Counted from the first letter of the stretch, positions 21,712 to 29,201 are shown. The stretch: DNA of 31,993 nt from an uncultured Lachnospiraceae bacterium (GCA_902803745.1 CADCRB010000233.1:1-31993); one strand, 5' to 3'. Notes: generated by a model from the letters alone, not told the origin. A program made the numbers and translations.

Positions 21712-22506
21712 ATGAAAATAGAAAAAGTAAATGATAAGCAGATAAGATGCACACTAACGAAGAATGACCTTATTTCAAGAAATCTAAAGATGAGCGAGCT
21801 GGCGTATGGTACGGATAAGGCGAAAAATCTCTTCAAGGATATGATGAGAGAGGCGCATCACAGGTTTGGCTTTGATGTAGAGGATATACCCCTTATGATA
21901 GAAGCGATACCATTGTCCAATGATGCCATAGTCCTTGTTATCACAAAGGTAGAGGATCCGGAGGAGCTTGATACAAGGTTTTCCAAGTTTGCCCCTTCTG
22001 TTGATGACAGCGACACACAGGAAATGAAAAAGAAAAAGGATCCCGGAAGCGCAGATGATATTATAGATCTTTTCAGAAAGTTAAAGGAGCAGATAGAGGA
22101 GACACAGTCTGTGATGACTGCAAGCGACTCAGGAGATTCCATTACTACCACCCGCAAAATAAGCTCGCCGGAGAGTGGAGGTGAAAAAGAGGTAAAGATC
22201 ACTATACAGGTAGATCTTACCAAGCTTTTTTCCTTTGAAGACGTTGATGATGTTATCAAAGTATCAAAGATACTTAAGGGAATATATCATGGGGATAACA
22301 CACTTTACAGAGACCCTGATGAGAGAAGATACTATCTTTTACTTAGAAAATCCGATCACACTCCTGAGGTCTTTAACAAGGTGTGTAATATTATAACAGA
22401 ATACGGAGATATGGAGGAGTGTACTACTGCTGTTGAGGGGCGGATGAGGGAACATTTTGAGGTTATAATACCTGCGTACGCCCTGGAAAAGCTTTCAATA
22501 ATATGA
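21712..22506 (+). CDS. mecA: MecA-family adaptor protein
   Basis: Adaptor that presents proteins to the ClpC-ClpP protease. 264 residues: N-terminal substrate-binding part (MKIEKVNDKQIRCTLTKNDL, AHHRFGFDVEDIPLMIEAIPLSNDAIVLVITK), a charged linker (about 95-155) and the C-terminal ClpC-binding fold (LFSFEDVDDVIKVSKIL, SLYRDPDERRYYL-like segment, EVIIPAYALEKLS). AGGGAG precedes ATG 21712, 20 bases after dnaB. Usual MecA lengths are 190-260. Confidence 0.87.
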   Translation: MKIEKVNDKQIRCTLTKNDLISRNLKMSELAYGTDKAKNLFKDMMREAHHRFGFDVEDIPLMIEAIPLSNDAIVLVITKVEDPEELDTRFSKFAPSVDDSDTQEMKKKKDPGSADDIIDLFRKLKEQIEETQSVMTASDSGDSITTTRKISSPESGGEKEVKITIQVDLTKLFSFEDVDDVIKVSKILKGIYHGDNTLYRDPDERRYYLLLRKSDHTPEVFNKVCNIITEYGDMEECTTAVEGRMREHFEVIIPAYALEKLSII

Positions 22507-22553
22507 GCCTTATCCTTAGTCAGTGAAAACTATGCACCTGTCGGTGGATATGG

Positions 22554-22594
22554 TATAATACCCGTGAATCTTGATGCTGCTCATTTGCAGCATC
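22554..22594 (+). promoter_or_regulatory. Extended -10 promoter and leader hairpin of the ferredoxin gene
   Basis: TATAAT (22554-22559) is preceded by TGG (22551-22553), an extended -10 element; no good -35 is seen. Downstream, TGATGCTGC (22572-22580), loop TCATTT, GCAGCATCA (22587-22595) form a perfect 9-bp stem with no U-tract. A start near 22566 would place the hairpin at the very 5' end of a leader of about 113 bases, where it may stabilise the message. Confidence 0.5.
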
Positions 22595-22679
22595 ACATTA
22601 AATAGTCTGATTTAAGAGCACAGACGGAATAAACCGTGATAAGTCAGATGACACTATAGTATAATAGGAGGAATAAAAA

Positions 22680-22850
22680 ATGGCACATGTGATCAATGAT
22701 TCTTGCATCAGCTGCGGTGCGTGCGCTGCGCAGTGTCCTGTAAACGCTATCTCTGAGGGAGATGGCAAGTTTGAGGTTGATGCGGATACCTGCATCGATT
22801 GCGGAGCTTGCGAAGGCGGATGCCCTGTAGGCGCAATAGTTAGCGAGTAA
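22680..22850 (+). CDS. Small 2x[4Fe-4S] ferredoxin
   Basis: Soluble low-potential electron carrier of 56 residues. Two cluster motifs are complete: Cys9-x2-Cys12-x2-Cys15-x3-Cys19-Pro and Cys38-x2-Cys41-x2-Cys44-x3-Cys48-Pro, the clostridial type, with the cores DSCISCGACAAQCP and DTCIDCGACEGGCP. ATG 22680 has TAGGAGG (22665-22671) eight bases upstream. It is a single-gene unit with its own promoter and terminator. A general ferredoxin for fermentation is expected; it could also supply electrons to the activase or to PduS (inference). Confidence 0.95.
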   Translation: MAHVINDSCISCGACAAQCPVNAISEGDGKFEVDADTCIDCGACEGGCPVGAIVSE

Positions 22851-22872
22851 ATCAAGATTTATTGGACTATGG

Positions 22873-22900
22873 AAAGAGCCGCGTAATAGCGGCTCTTTTT
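22873..22900 (+). terminator. Rho-independent terminator after the ferredoxin gene
   Basis: AAAGAGCCGC (22873-22882), loop GTAATA, GCGGCTCTTT (22889-22898), then more T and a second T-run at 22905-22912. A strong 10-bp GC-rich stem with a U-tract 22 bases after the stop. Confidence 0.93.
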
Positions 22901-23393
22901 CAGTGTTTTTTTGAGGACAGAGTGATCCGGATCTTTAGTTATCGACCTTATACACCATATTAACCACAGGAAGGAAGTGGTTGATAAATATCTTGACTCT
23001 GAGCGACAAAGATATAAAATAAGTACTCGTAGAGCGATCGGAAATCCAGATGCCGGAGGAGGTGACCGGACCGATCAGATACAAGTAACAAAAGGGATTT
23101 TTTTCGGACGTTATTCTCGAGAGCGTCCCAGGCCCCTTATTGGGGTGTCAGTTATTTCCCGTACGGTTTTACCGTATCAGAAACAAACTTCCCTTCATAA
23201 GACATGAGTGCGTTTTTTCAGGAAACATAAAAGGCATTATCCCTTCGCGCTACAGACTGCAGTGGGATGTTAGATTCCTTAGTTAAACAGGTGGAGATTG
23301 TCACGAAAATCCCTCCTTATGGATTAATTTGGGATGTTTGCAGTATAGTTCGCTGATTTAGCGGCTATCGATCATTTAAGAGAGGTAAAACAA
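22901..23393 (+). other. About 490 bases without a convincing gene, rich in hairpins; possible leader RNA
   Basis: No credible protein was found. Hairpins seen: TATTAACCAC (22958-22967) with GTGGTTGATA (22977-22986), 10 pairs including one G-U, loop AGGAAGGAA; GATCGG (23036-23041) with CCGATC (23071-23076), enclosing CCGG (23053-23056) with CCGG (23066-23069) and loop AGGAGGTGA; GGACG (23106-23110) with CGTCC (23124-23128); CCCC (23133-23136) with GGGG (23142-23145); TACGGT (23162-23167) with ACCGTA (23171-23176). A possible promoter is TTGACT (22993-22998), 16 bases, TAAAAT (23015-23020). It matches no riboswitch, 6S, SRP, RNase P or tmRNA core that I know. Confidence 0.4.
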
Positions 23394-23399
23394 ATGATC
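23370..23399 (+). promoter_or_regulatory. Hairpin enclosing the ribosome site and start codon of the 74-residue gene
   Basis: GATCATTT (23370-23377) and AAATGATC (23392-23399) are perfect reverse complements. The 14-base loop holds AGAGG (23381-23385), the ribosome site, and the start codon ATG (23394-23396) lies in the right arm. The mostly A-T 8-bp stem could be opened by ribosomes, heat or a factor. Structure is visible; translational control is inference. Confidence 0.5.
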
Positions 23400-23618
23400 A
23401 GAATCAGAAAAAAATCTGAACTGGAAAAACAGCTTTTGAAGATGCTCAAATTCTATCATTCAGACGGGGTATCAATTTTTGTAGGAGATAAGCCCTGTAC
23501 ACCTAAGGAAGCTGTGAAAATTATGATGGTTCATGCAGACATGGTTTTCATGGGTGATTACATTATGAATAACTATGGAAGGCTGGTACAGATCAGATTT
23601 AATCCGGTTGCTGTTTAG
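23394..23618 (+). CDS. Small orphan protein, 74 residues
   Basis: I do not recognise this family. The predicted protein is small, basic at the start (MIRIRKKSELEKQLLKML, a likely amphipathic helix) and then mixed: a hydrophobic strand DGVSIFVG, a turn with Cys35 (KPCTPKEA), a helix-like AVKIMMVHADMVFMGDYI and a final VQIRFNPV strand. No signal peptide or clear membrane segment. AGAGG sits eight bases before ATG 23394, which supports a real gene, and ordinary codon use agrees. It stands alone, between a long hairpin-rich stretch and a long hairpin, ahead of a separate promoter. Function unknown. Confidence 0.6.
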   Translation: MIRIRKKSELEKQLLKMLKFYHSDGVSIFVGDKPCTPKEAVKIMMVHADMVFMGDYIMNNYGRLVQIRFNPVAV

Positions 23619-23636
23619 GCATTATCTAATCCAGAG

Positions 23637-23720
23637 AAATCCGGCTTACGGTCATTGATGCATCTGCGGTAAGGCGCCCCGAATGCTTTTCGCAGGCTTG
23701 AGATACCATAAGCCGGATTT
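23637..23720 (+). ncRNA. Long imperfect hairpin of 84 bases, candidate structured RNA
   Basis: AAATCCGGCTTA (23637-23648) and TAAGCCGGATTT (23709-23720) pair perfectly over 12 bp. Inside, GGT (23650-23652) pairs with ACC (23705-23707) across a one-by-one mismatch. Beyond an internal loop, CTGCG pairs with CGCAG, then AAGGC with GCTTT (one G-U), closing on a 9-base loop. About 25 pairs in total. Only a short T-run follows (TTTTC), so it is a poor terminator. It lies 18 bases after the orphan gene's stop. Not a family I know. Confidence 0.4.
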
Positions 23721-23739
23721 TCTATAGAGGTTTAGCTTG

Positions 23740-23768
23740 TTGCAAGTTAACATAAGAAATGATATTAT
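23740..23768 (+). promoter_or_regulatory. Promoter of the GH18 operon
   Basis: TTGCAA (23740-23745) and TATTAT (23763-23768) with a 17-base spacer; a start near 23775 leaves about 33 bases before ATG 23808, with ACGGAGAG as ribosome site. Confidence 0.55.
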
Positions 23769-23807
23769 ATACAAGTTATGGAATTCTAAAATGGGACGGA
23801 GAGTCGG

Positions 23808-25610
23808 ATGCGCGAGAGCCTGGAGAGCGAGAGAAGGAAAAGAGAAAGAGCCAGAAGATACGAAAGAGAAGATGAAGCAAGGCGCAGAGGTGCTTATTAT
23901 ACAGAGCGTCCGGAACGGCGAAGGAGCAGCAGGGGAAGGCGTTCATCCGGTCGGAGCAGGTCTTCATCTATGTTTCCGCTGGTTATTGCGGGCGTAGTGA
24001 TAGCAGCTATAGCGCTTATACTTCTTGGAAATGGACTTTTCAGGGAAGTCGGCGGATCTAGAGAAAAAGCAGATCTTTCTGAGTATTTTGGAGTTTCATC
24101 GGATTCGGAAACGGTGATCATTATTGATGGTAAGGTGTGTGATGAAAAGGCTGTTATCCAAAATGGCATCCCTTTCGTTCCGGTAAGTCTCGCTGCATCA
24201 TATTACGATAATTTTTATTATGACAGCTTGGAGGGTCATCTTCTCTCCACCGGAGCAAATTCTACAGTGGAAGGTGCCCAGGGAACGGACTATATTATCC
24301 TTGAAGATACTGTATATTTATCTGTCCCGTTTGTGAACAGGTTTGTCCCTTTGACATATGAGACTTATGAGGATCCGTCCAGGATCGATATTGTAACAAA
24401 GCCAGATAATGAGACCTTTGCCAAAATAAAGAAAGAAACCAAACTAAGGGTTTCTTCCGACAAACAATCGGAAATACTGGTCGATCTGGACGATGGGGAT
24501 GAGGTGCAGATCCTTCAGGAGAATGAAGATTGGGCAGAAATCAGATATAAGGCAGTTACAGGCTATGCTGAGACGGAATGTATAGACGAGGAAAGGTCGG
24601 AAAAAACGATAAATCCTGAAGGAGGAGCAGAGGCTGATCTTTCTTATCAGAAAAATCTCAGAAACCACAAGATCGTGCTTGGATTTCATAATGTGGCAGT
24701 TGCTGATGCAAACTCTTACCTTGCAGATGCAGTTTCACCGACAAAGGGTATGAATGTTATCGCGCCCACCTGGTTTTCATTGGCCGGAAGTGATGGGAAC
24801 TTAGCTGATATCGGGAGTGCTGACTATGTTGCAAAAGCGCATGAAATGGGCTATGAGGTATGGGGCGTAGTTGATAACTTCACACAGGATACTGACACTA
24901 ATGAAGTATTGTCCAGAACATCAAAGAGGATCACTCTTGAGCAGAATCTATTGGATTCGGCCTTGAAACTTGGGCTGGATGGTATCAATATTGATTTTGA
25001 GCAGCTACCGGGAGAGACAGGGGACGATTTCTCCCAATTCCTGAGGGAACTTTCCATTTATACAAGAGCAAATTCTCTGGTGCTCTCTGTTGACAACTAC
25101 GTTCCGCAGGATTATACGGATTTCTACAGAAGAGATATACAGGGAAGAGTTGCCGATTACGTTGTGATCATGGGATATGATGAGCACACCGCTGCATCCG
25201 ATGAGGCCGGATCAGTAGCATCATTAGGATTTGTTACTCAGGGGATAGAGGATACTTTGAAGGAAGTCCCGGCAGCTCAGGTAATAAATGCGCTTCCGTT
25301 TTACACAAGAAAATGGTCTTTCGAAGGAGGAACTCTTTCTTGTGAGAGCCTGGGTATGAGAGATGCTGCGGCATTTATTTCGGATAACGGTGTTCAGACC
25401 GTGTGGGATGCCGATACATGCCAGAATTATGCATCATTTGAAAAGGATGGGGTGAATTACAGTATATGGCTGGAGGATGCGGAGAGTATATCATCTAAGC
25501 TGGCTGTAATGACAGCACACGATCTGGGTGGGGTAGGCTGTTGGAAGCTTACACAGGAAACTCCGGATATATGGGATATCATCGCTTCATATTATCCATC
25601 GGGGTCATAA
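23808..25610 (+). CDS. Membrane-anchored GH18-family glycosidase with SH3-like domain
   Basis: 600 residues. An Arg-rich cytoplasmic segment (1-54) precedes one membrane helix (about 55-76), so the rest lies outside the cell. A copper-amine-oxidase-N-like/stalk region (about 95-195) and a bacterial SH3-type domain (about 203-258, LRVSSDKQSEILVDLDDGDEV) follow. The GH18 barrel (about 285-595) has the catalytic motif DGINIDFE with Glu398 as acid and Asp396 beside it. This layout resembles SleL/YaaH-type peptidoglycan or spore-cortex N-acetylglucosaminidases, but the anchor and SH3 part point to general wall turnover. First gene of a five-gene group. Confidence 0.88.
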   Translation: MRESLESERRKRERARRYEREDEARRRGAYYTERPERRRSSRGRRSSGRSRSSSMFPLVIAGVVIAAIALILLGNGLFREVGGSREKADLSEYFGVSSDSETVIIIDGKVCDEKAVIQNGIPFVPVSLAASYYDNFYYDSLEGHLLSTGANSTVEGAQGTDYIILEDTVYLSVPFVNRFVPLTYETYEDPSRIDIVTKPDNETFAKIKKETKLRVSSDKQSEILVDLDDGDEVQILQENEDWAEIRYKAVTGYAETECIDEERSEKTINPEGGAEADLSYQKNLRNHKIVLGFHNVAVADANSYLADAVSPTKGMNVIAPTWFSLAGSDGNLADIGSADYVAKAHEMGYEVWGVVDNFTQDTDTNEVLSRTSKRITLEQNLLDSALKLGLDGINIDFEQLPGETGDDFSQFLRELSIYTRANSLVLSVDNYVPQDYTDFYRRDIQGRVADYVVIMGYDEHTAASDEAGSVASLGFVTQGIEDTLKEVPAAQVINALPFYTRKWSFEGGTLSCESLGMRDAAAFISDNGVQTVWDADTCQNYASFEKDGVNYSIWLEDAESISSKLAVMTAHDLGGVGCWKLTQETPDIWDIIASYYPSGS

Positions 25611-25625
25611 CGAGGTAAATTCGAT

Positions 25626-26681
25626 ATGGTGACCAAAATAGTAAAGGCCACAGGTGATCCGGCTCTTGACAGGGATGTTATGGAGGAAGCGTCCGGTATA
25701 ATCAGAGCGGGAGGCATTATTGCGATTCCTACGGAGACAGTTTATGGACTTGCGGGTGACGCATTGAATCCGGAATCTGCAAAAAAGATATATAAGGCTA
25801 AAGGAAGACCCTCGGATAATCCTCTGATCGTGCATATAGCAAAGCTTGACGATCTTGAAAGGATCGCATATGGAATACCACAAGATGCATACGATCTTGC
25901 AGGGAGGTTTTGGCCAGGCCCATTGACCATGGTACTGAAGAAGAAGGATATAGTACCTATGGAGACGACCGGCGGACTTAGGACAGTAGCGGTGAGATTT
26001 CCCGTAAATGCTATTGCGCGGGAATTTATTTCGGCATCGGGAGGATATATAGCAGCTCCTTCGGCAAATCTTTCTGGCAGACCCAGCTGTACAACGGCAC
26101 AACACTGCATAGAGGATCTTGATGGCAGGGTAGATATGATCATAGACGGTGGTGAGGTTGGTATCGGACTTGAATCAACCATAGTGGATATGACAGTAAA
26201 CCCTCCCTGCATATTGAGGCAGGGATATATAAACAGGGAGATGTTGAATGAGACGCTTTACAGCGTCGAGGATGAGAGGGAAAAGGAGCTGTCGGAAGAT
26301 GATCATCCCAAAGCACCGGGGATGAAGTATAGACATTATGCTCCCAAAGGAAAACTCTTCTTAGTAAAAGGAGAGAGAAGCAAGGTAGCCGAAAGAATAA
26401 ATAAACTCTTAAGGATACATGAGGAAGAGGGGTGTAATACGGCAGTAATTGCCTCGCATGAAGACAGGGATCTTTACCGGTGTGAAGGTCCAGTTATAGA
26501 TATTGGAAGTCTGGAGGACGAGGACACTATAGCGCACAGGCTTTTTTCCGTTTTGAGGGATCTTGATGAGTGCGGTGCGGAATATATTTACAGTGAGTGC
26601 TTTGATACGCCCAGACTGGGTAAAGCTATAATGGATAGACTTACCAGAGCTTCCGGAAACAGCGTGATCAACGCAGAATGA
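25626..26681 (+). CDS. tsaC: Threonylcarbamoyl-AMP synthase (Sua5/TsaC)
   Basis: Makes threonylcarbamoyl-AMP from threonine, bicarbonate and ATP, the first step of t6A37 in tRNAs. 351 residues: YrdC domain in about 15-205 (GGIIAIPTETVYGLAGDA, KGRPSDNPL at 59-67, VAVRFP, APSANLSGRPSCT) and a C-terminal Sua5 domain from about 235 (KAPGMKYRHYAPKGKL marks the linker). The two-domain length is the Sua5 type. ATG 25626 has CGAGG about ten bases upstream. Confidence 0.95.
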   Translation: MVTKIVKATGDPALDRDVMEEASGIIRAGGIIAIPTETVYGLAGDALNPESAKKIYKAKGRPSDNPLIVHIAKLDDLERIAYGIPQDAYDLAGRFWPGPLTMVLKKKDIVPMETTGGLRTVAVRFPVNAIAREFISASGGYIAAPSANLSGRPSCTTAQHCIEDLDGRVDMIIDGGEVGIGLESTIVDMTVNPPCILRQGYINREMLNETLYSVEDEREKELSEDDHPKAPGMKYRHYAPKGKLFLVKGERSKVAERINKLLRIHEEEGCNTAVIASHEDRDLYRCEGPVIDIGSLEDEDTIAHRLFSVLRDLDECGAEYIYSECFDTPRLGKAIMDRLTRASGNSVINAE

Positions 26682-26714
26682 TCGTAATACAATATTTAGA
26701 GGAGGTGCGTGACT

Positions 26715-27152
26715 TTGAAGGTAGCAATCGCCTGTGATCATGGCGGATATGATCTGAAGGTCAGACTTATACCACATTTGAAGGAGTTGGGGTATGAAAT
26801 AAGAGATTTCGGGTGTGACAGCACTGAATCTGTGGATTATCCCTCATATGGAAAAGCCGTTGGACATGAGGTGGCAGAAGGAAGGGCGGACCGTGGTATT
26901 GTCATTTGTACGACTGGGATAGGAATATCCATCGCTGCAAACAAGGTGAAAGGCGTCAGGGCTGCAGTCTGTACTAATTCACTTATGGCAAAGATGACAA
27001 GACTTCACAATGATGCGAATATCCTTGCCCTTGGTGCGAATATCGTCGGTTACGGATTGGCGGAGGAGATCTGTGATGTTTTTCTTTCTACGGATTTTTC
27101 TGGAGGAGAGAGACATGTGCGCAGAGTTAATGCAATAGAAGCAGATGAGTGA
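26715..27152 (+). CDS. rpiB: Ribose-5-phosphate isomerase B, TTG start
   Basis: Interconverts ribose-5-P and ribulose-5-P in the pentose phosphate pathway. 145 residues: KVAIACDHGGYDLK at the start and the active-site segment GIVICTTGIGISIAANKVKGVRAAVC, with catalytic Cys65; the usual Gly after this Cys is Thr. The RpiB/LacAB family also includes other sugar-phosphate isomerases. TTG 26715 is chosen since GGAGG (26701-26705) lies nine bases before it; the GTG at 26709 is only three bases away. It overlaps the next gene by eight bases. Confidence 0.9.
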   Translation: MKVAIACDHGGYDLKVRLIPHLKELGYEIRDFGCDSTESVDYPSYGKAVGHEVAEGRADRGIVICTTGIGISIAANKVKGVRAAVCTNSLMAKMTRLHNDANILALGANIVGYGLAEEICDVFLSTDFSGGERHVRRVNAIEADE

Positions 27153-27648
27153 GATAAAGACCAGTAAAAGAGAAGAGCATATTTCCTGGGATGAGTATTT
27201 TATGGGAGTTGCAAAGCTTACAGCAGAACGTTCAAAGGATCCCAATTCCCAGGTCGGAGCCTGCATAGTCAGCGAGGATCACAGGATCCTTTCAATGGGA
27301 TATAATGGATTCCCGATGGGGTGCTCAGATGATGAATATCCCTGGGCCAGAGAAGGAGATGAACTGTCGGTAAAGTATACCTATGTGACGCATGCCGAGC
27401 TCAATGCCATTCTGAATTTCAGAGGGAGTAATACATCCCTTTCCGGAGCTATCTTATATGTTACGCTCTTTCCCTGCAATGAGTGCGCGAAGGCTATCAT
27501 TCAGACAGGGATTAGACACATAATATATGAATCTGATAAGTATGCGGATACCCCATCGACCATAGCTTCGAAAATGATGTTTGACTCTGCTGGTGTAACA
27601 TATAGAAGATATGAGAACAGCGGAAGAAAGGTAACCATTGATCTATGA
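27145..27648 (+). CDS. dCMP deaminase (ComEB-like)
   Basis: Zinc-dependent deaminase converting dCMP to dUMP for thymidylate supply. 167 residues with the cytidine deaminase zinc site His83-Ala84-Glu85 (THAELNAIL) and Pro110-Cys111-Asn112-Glu113-Cys114. SQVGACIV and MGYNGFPMG are typical dCMP deaminase segments. The gene overlaps rpiB by eight bases and the next gene by four (ATGA), so it is translated in a coupled chain. The rpiB-dCMP deaminase pairing is common in Clostridia. Confidence 0.93.
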   Translation: MSEIKTSKREEHISWDEYFMGVAKLTAERSKDPNSQVGACIVSEDHRILSMGYNGFPMGCSDDEYPWAREGDELSVKYTYVTHAELNAILNFRGSNTSLSGAILYVTLFPCNECAKAIIQTGIRHIIYESDKYADTPSTIASKMMFDSAGVTYRRYENSGRKVTIDL

Positions 27649-29201
27649 GAATGAAGCTCAACAAAATTGCGTGCATCGTTATAACGGCAAGCCTTCTGCT
27701 GCCTTCAGCCAGAGCAATGGCGACCAGCACATCCGATCAGATAAAGCAGGTTGAACAGGAGCAGCAGAGCACTAAGGAGCAGTTGGGGCAGGCTCAGAAT
27801 ACCATCGAGGATCTAAAGGATTCAAAGCAGGCCATTCAAAAGAGCCTGAACAATTTGAATGAACAGCTTGACGAAAAATCTGAGGAAATGGACAACATAG
27901 AAGATCAGATTGCTGCAAAGGAACAGGAAATAAGTGATATAGAACTGGAGTATGAGAAGGCGGTTGAACAGGCAGATGAGCAGTATCAGTTTATTAAGGC
28001 TCGAATAAAGACCATTTATGAATCAGGATCAAATGACATTTATGATCTGATCTTCAATTCGGGCACTATGGCTGATTTTCTGAATAAAGCCGCATATATT
28101 GCCAGGATGAATGATTATGATAAGAAGATGATGAATAAACTCCAGTCTCTAATGGAAGAGGCTCAGGCTCAAAAAGACAGACTCGTTGTGGAAGATCAGG
28201 AGCTTCAGCAGTTATATAATGAGAAGGAGGAGGAAGTAGGAAATCTTGAGGAGCTGGTTGACAGTACAGAAAACAGCCTTGTCAGCTATGCGGGTGCTAT
28301 TTCAGAAAAGGAAAAGGAGGCTCTTGCATACGAAGCAAAACTGGTAGCAAGCCAGAGCACACTGGCATCTCTGAAGAATAAACTAAAAGAAGAAGAGGAG
28401 CTGGCCAAGCAAGCTGAGAAAATGGCATTCAGGGATATCTCAGAGGTTTCCGTAGCAGCTGGAGACAGGGATCTTTTGGCGGCAATCATACAGTGTGAGG
28501 CCGGAGGTGAGCCTTATGCAGGTAAGATAGCGGTAGGTGCGGTGATAATGAACCGTGTCAGAAGCGGTGCTTTTCCCAATACAATTGCCGGAGTTGTTTA
28601 TCAGCCAATGCAGTTTCAGCCTGTTAGGTCCGGAAGGCTTGCGATAAGGCTTTCCGAAGGAGCAAATGAGACTTGTTATAAGGCCGCAGACGAGGTCATG
28701 GCAGGGGCCAATAATATTGGGAACTGTCTTTTCTTCAGAACAGTGGTACCTGGAATAAAGGGTACAATAATAGGACATCACGTTTTCTATCTGCATTGGA
28801 CAGGGGTTGCCTCAGGTTATGGTACGGTGGAGGAGTCTATAGACGGAGATGTATCCGAATCCAAAGCTGAATACGAGGCTGACCGGGAAGAGAATAAAAA
28901 GAAGACCGAAGAGGAAAAGGAAGACGAGGAAAAAGAGGAGTCCGAAGAAGAGGAAGACGAGGAAGAGGAAGAAGCAAAGAAGAAAGAGGAAGAAAAGAAG
29001 GCTGAAGAAGAGAAGAAAGCGGAAGAGGACGAAAAAAAGAAGGCCGAGGAAGAGGAAAAGAAAAAGGCTGAGGAGGAAGAAAAGAAGAAAGCCGAAGAAG
29101 AGGAAAAGAAAACGGCTGAGGAGGAGGAAAAGAAGAAAGCTGAGGAAGCCAGCAAATCAGCTGAAGAGAACAATGATTCCGAATCAGATGGAGAAGAATA
29201 G
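27645..29201 (+). CDS. Secreted coiled-coil cell wall hydrolase with SleB domain and Glu/Lys repeat tail
   Basis: 518 residues. A signal peptide (1-24, ending in ARA) is followed by a long PcsB-like coiled coil (about 30-262, with the YDLIFNSGTMADFLNKAAYI break), a Hydrolase_2/SleB-CwlJ catalytic domain (about 275-388; Glu285 in CEAGGEP, AVGAVIMNRV, then HHVFYLHW), and a low-complexity acidic/basic tail (about 403-518). SleB is a cortex-lytic transglycosylase family. The coiled coil suggests control by a membrane partner as for FtsEX-PcsB, so a vegetative wall role is as likely as spore germination. Its start overlaps the dCMP deaminase stop. Last gene of the group, with a strong terminator 21 bases on. 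Confidence 0.88.
   Translation: MRMKLNKIACIVITASLLLPSARAMATSTSDQIKQVEQEQQSTKEQLGQAQNTIEDLKDSKQAIQKSLNNLNEQLDEKSEEMDNIEDQIAAKEQEISDIELEYEKAVEQADEQYQFIKARIKTIYESGSNDIYDLIFNSGTMADFLNKAAYIARMNDYDKKMMNKLQSLMEEAQAQKDRLVVEDQELQQLYNEKEEEVGNLEELVDSTENSLVSYAGAISEKEKEALAYEAKLVASQSTLASLKNKLKEEEELAKQAEKMAFRDISEVSVAAGDRDLLAAIIQCEAGGEPYAGKIAVGAVIMNRVRSGAFPNTIAGVVYQPMQFQPVRSGRLAIRLSEGANETCYKAADEVMAGANNIGNCLFFRTVVPGIKGTIIGHHVFYLHWTGVASGYGTVEESIDGDVSESKAEYEADREENKKKTEEEKEDEEKEESEEEEDEEEEEAKKKEEEKKAEEEKKAEEDEKKKAEEEEKKKAEEEEKKKAEEEEKKTAEEEEKKKAEEASKSAEENNDSESDGEE
29034..29147 (+). repeat. 24-bp imperfect tandem repeat encoding KKKAEEEE
   Basis: Residues 464-501 of the SleB-domain protein run as 4.75 units of eight residues (KKKAEEEE with one Lys-to-Thr change), so the DNA repeats with a 24-bp period and synonymous variation. 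The wider tail from 28866 is of similar purine-rich composition. Such repeats can change in length by slippage or recombination without a frameshift. Confidence 0.75.

Noticed and set aside
22572..22595. 9-bp hairpin as terminator of mecA
   Set aside because: No T-run follows, and it lies downstream of a TGGTATAAT promoter; a leader element fits better.
22977..23207. 76-codon GTG reading frame in the long non-coding stretch
   Set aside because: The ribosome-like AGGAAGGAA is too close to the GTG and is the loop of a hairpin; the peptide is Arg-rich with no domain-like pattern and runs through several hairpins.
22901..23393. Known structured RNA (6S, SRP, RNase P, tmRNA, T-box, cobalamin or other riboswitch)
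   Set aside because: None of the conserved core sequences I know was found on either strand; a covariance search was not possible here.
29030..29150. CRISPR-like tandem repeats
   Set aside because: Units are contiguous without spacers and in frame with the protein.
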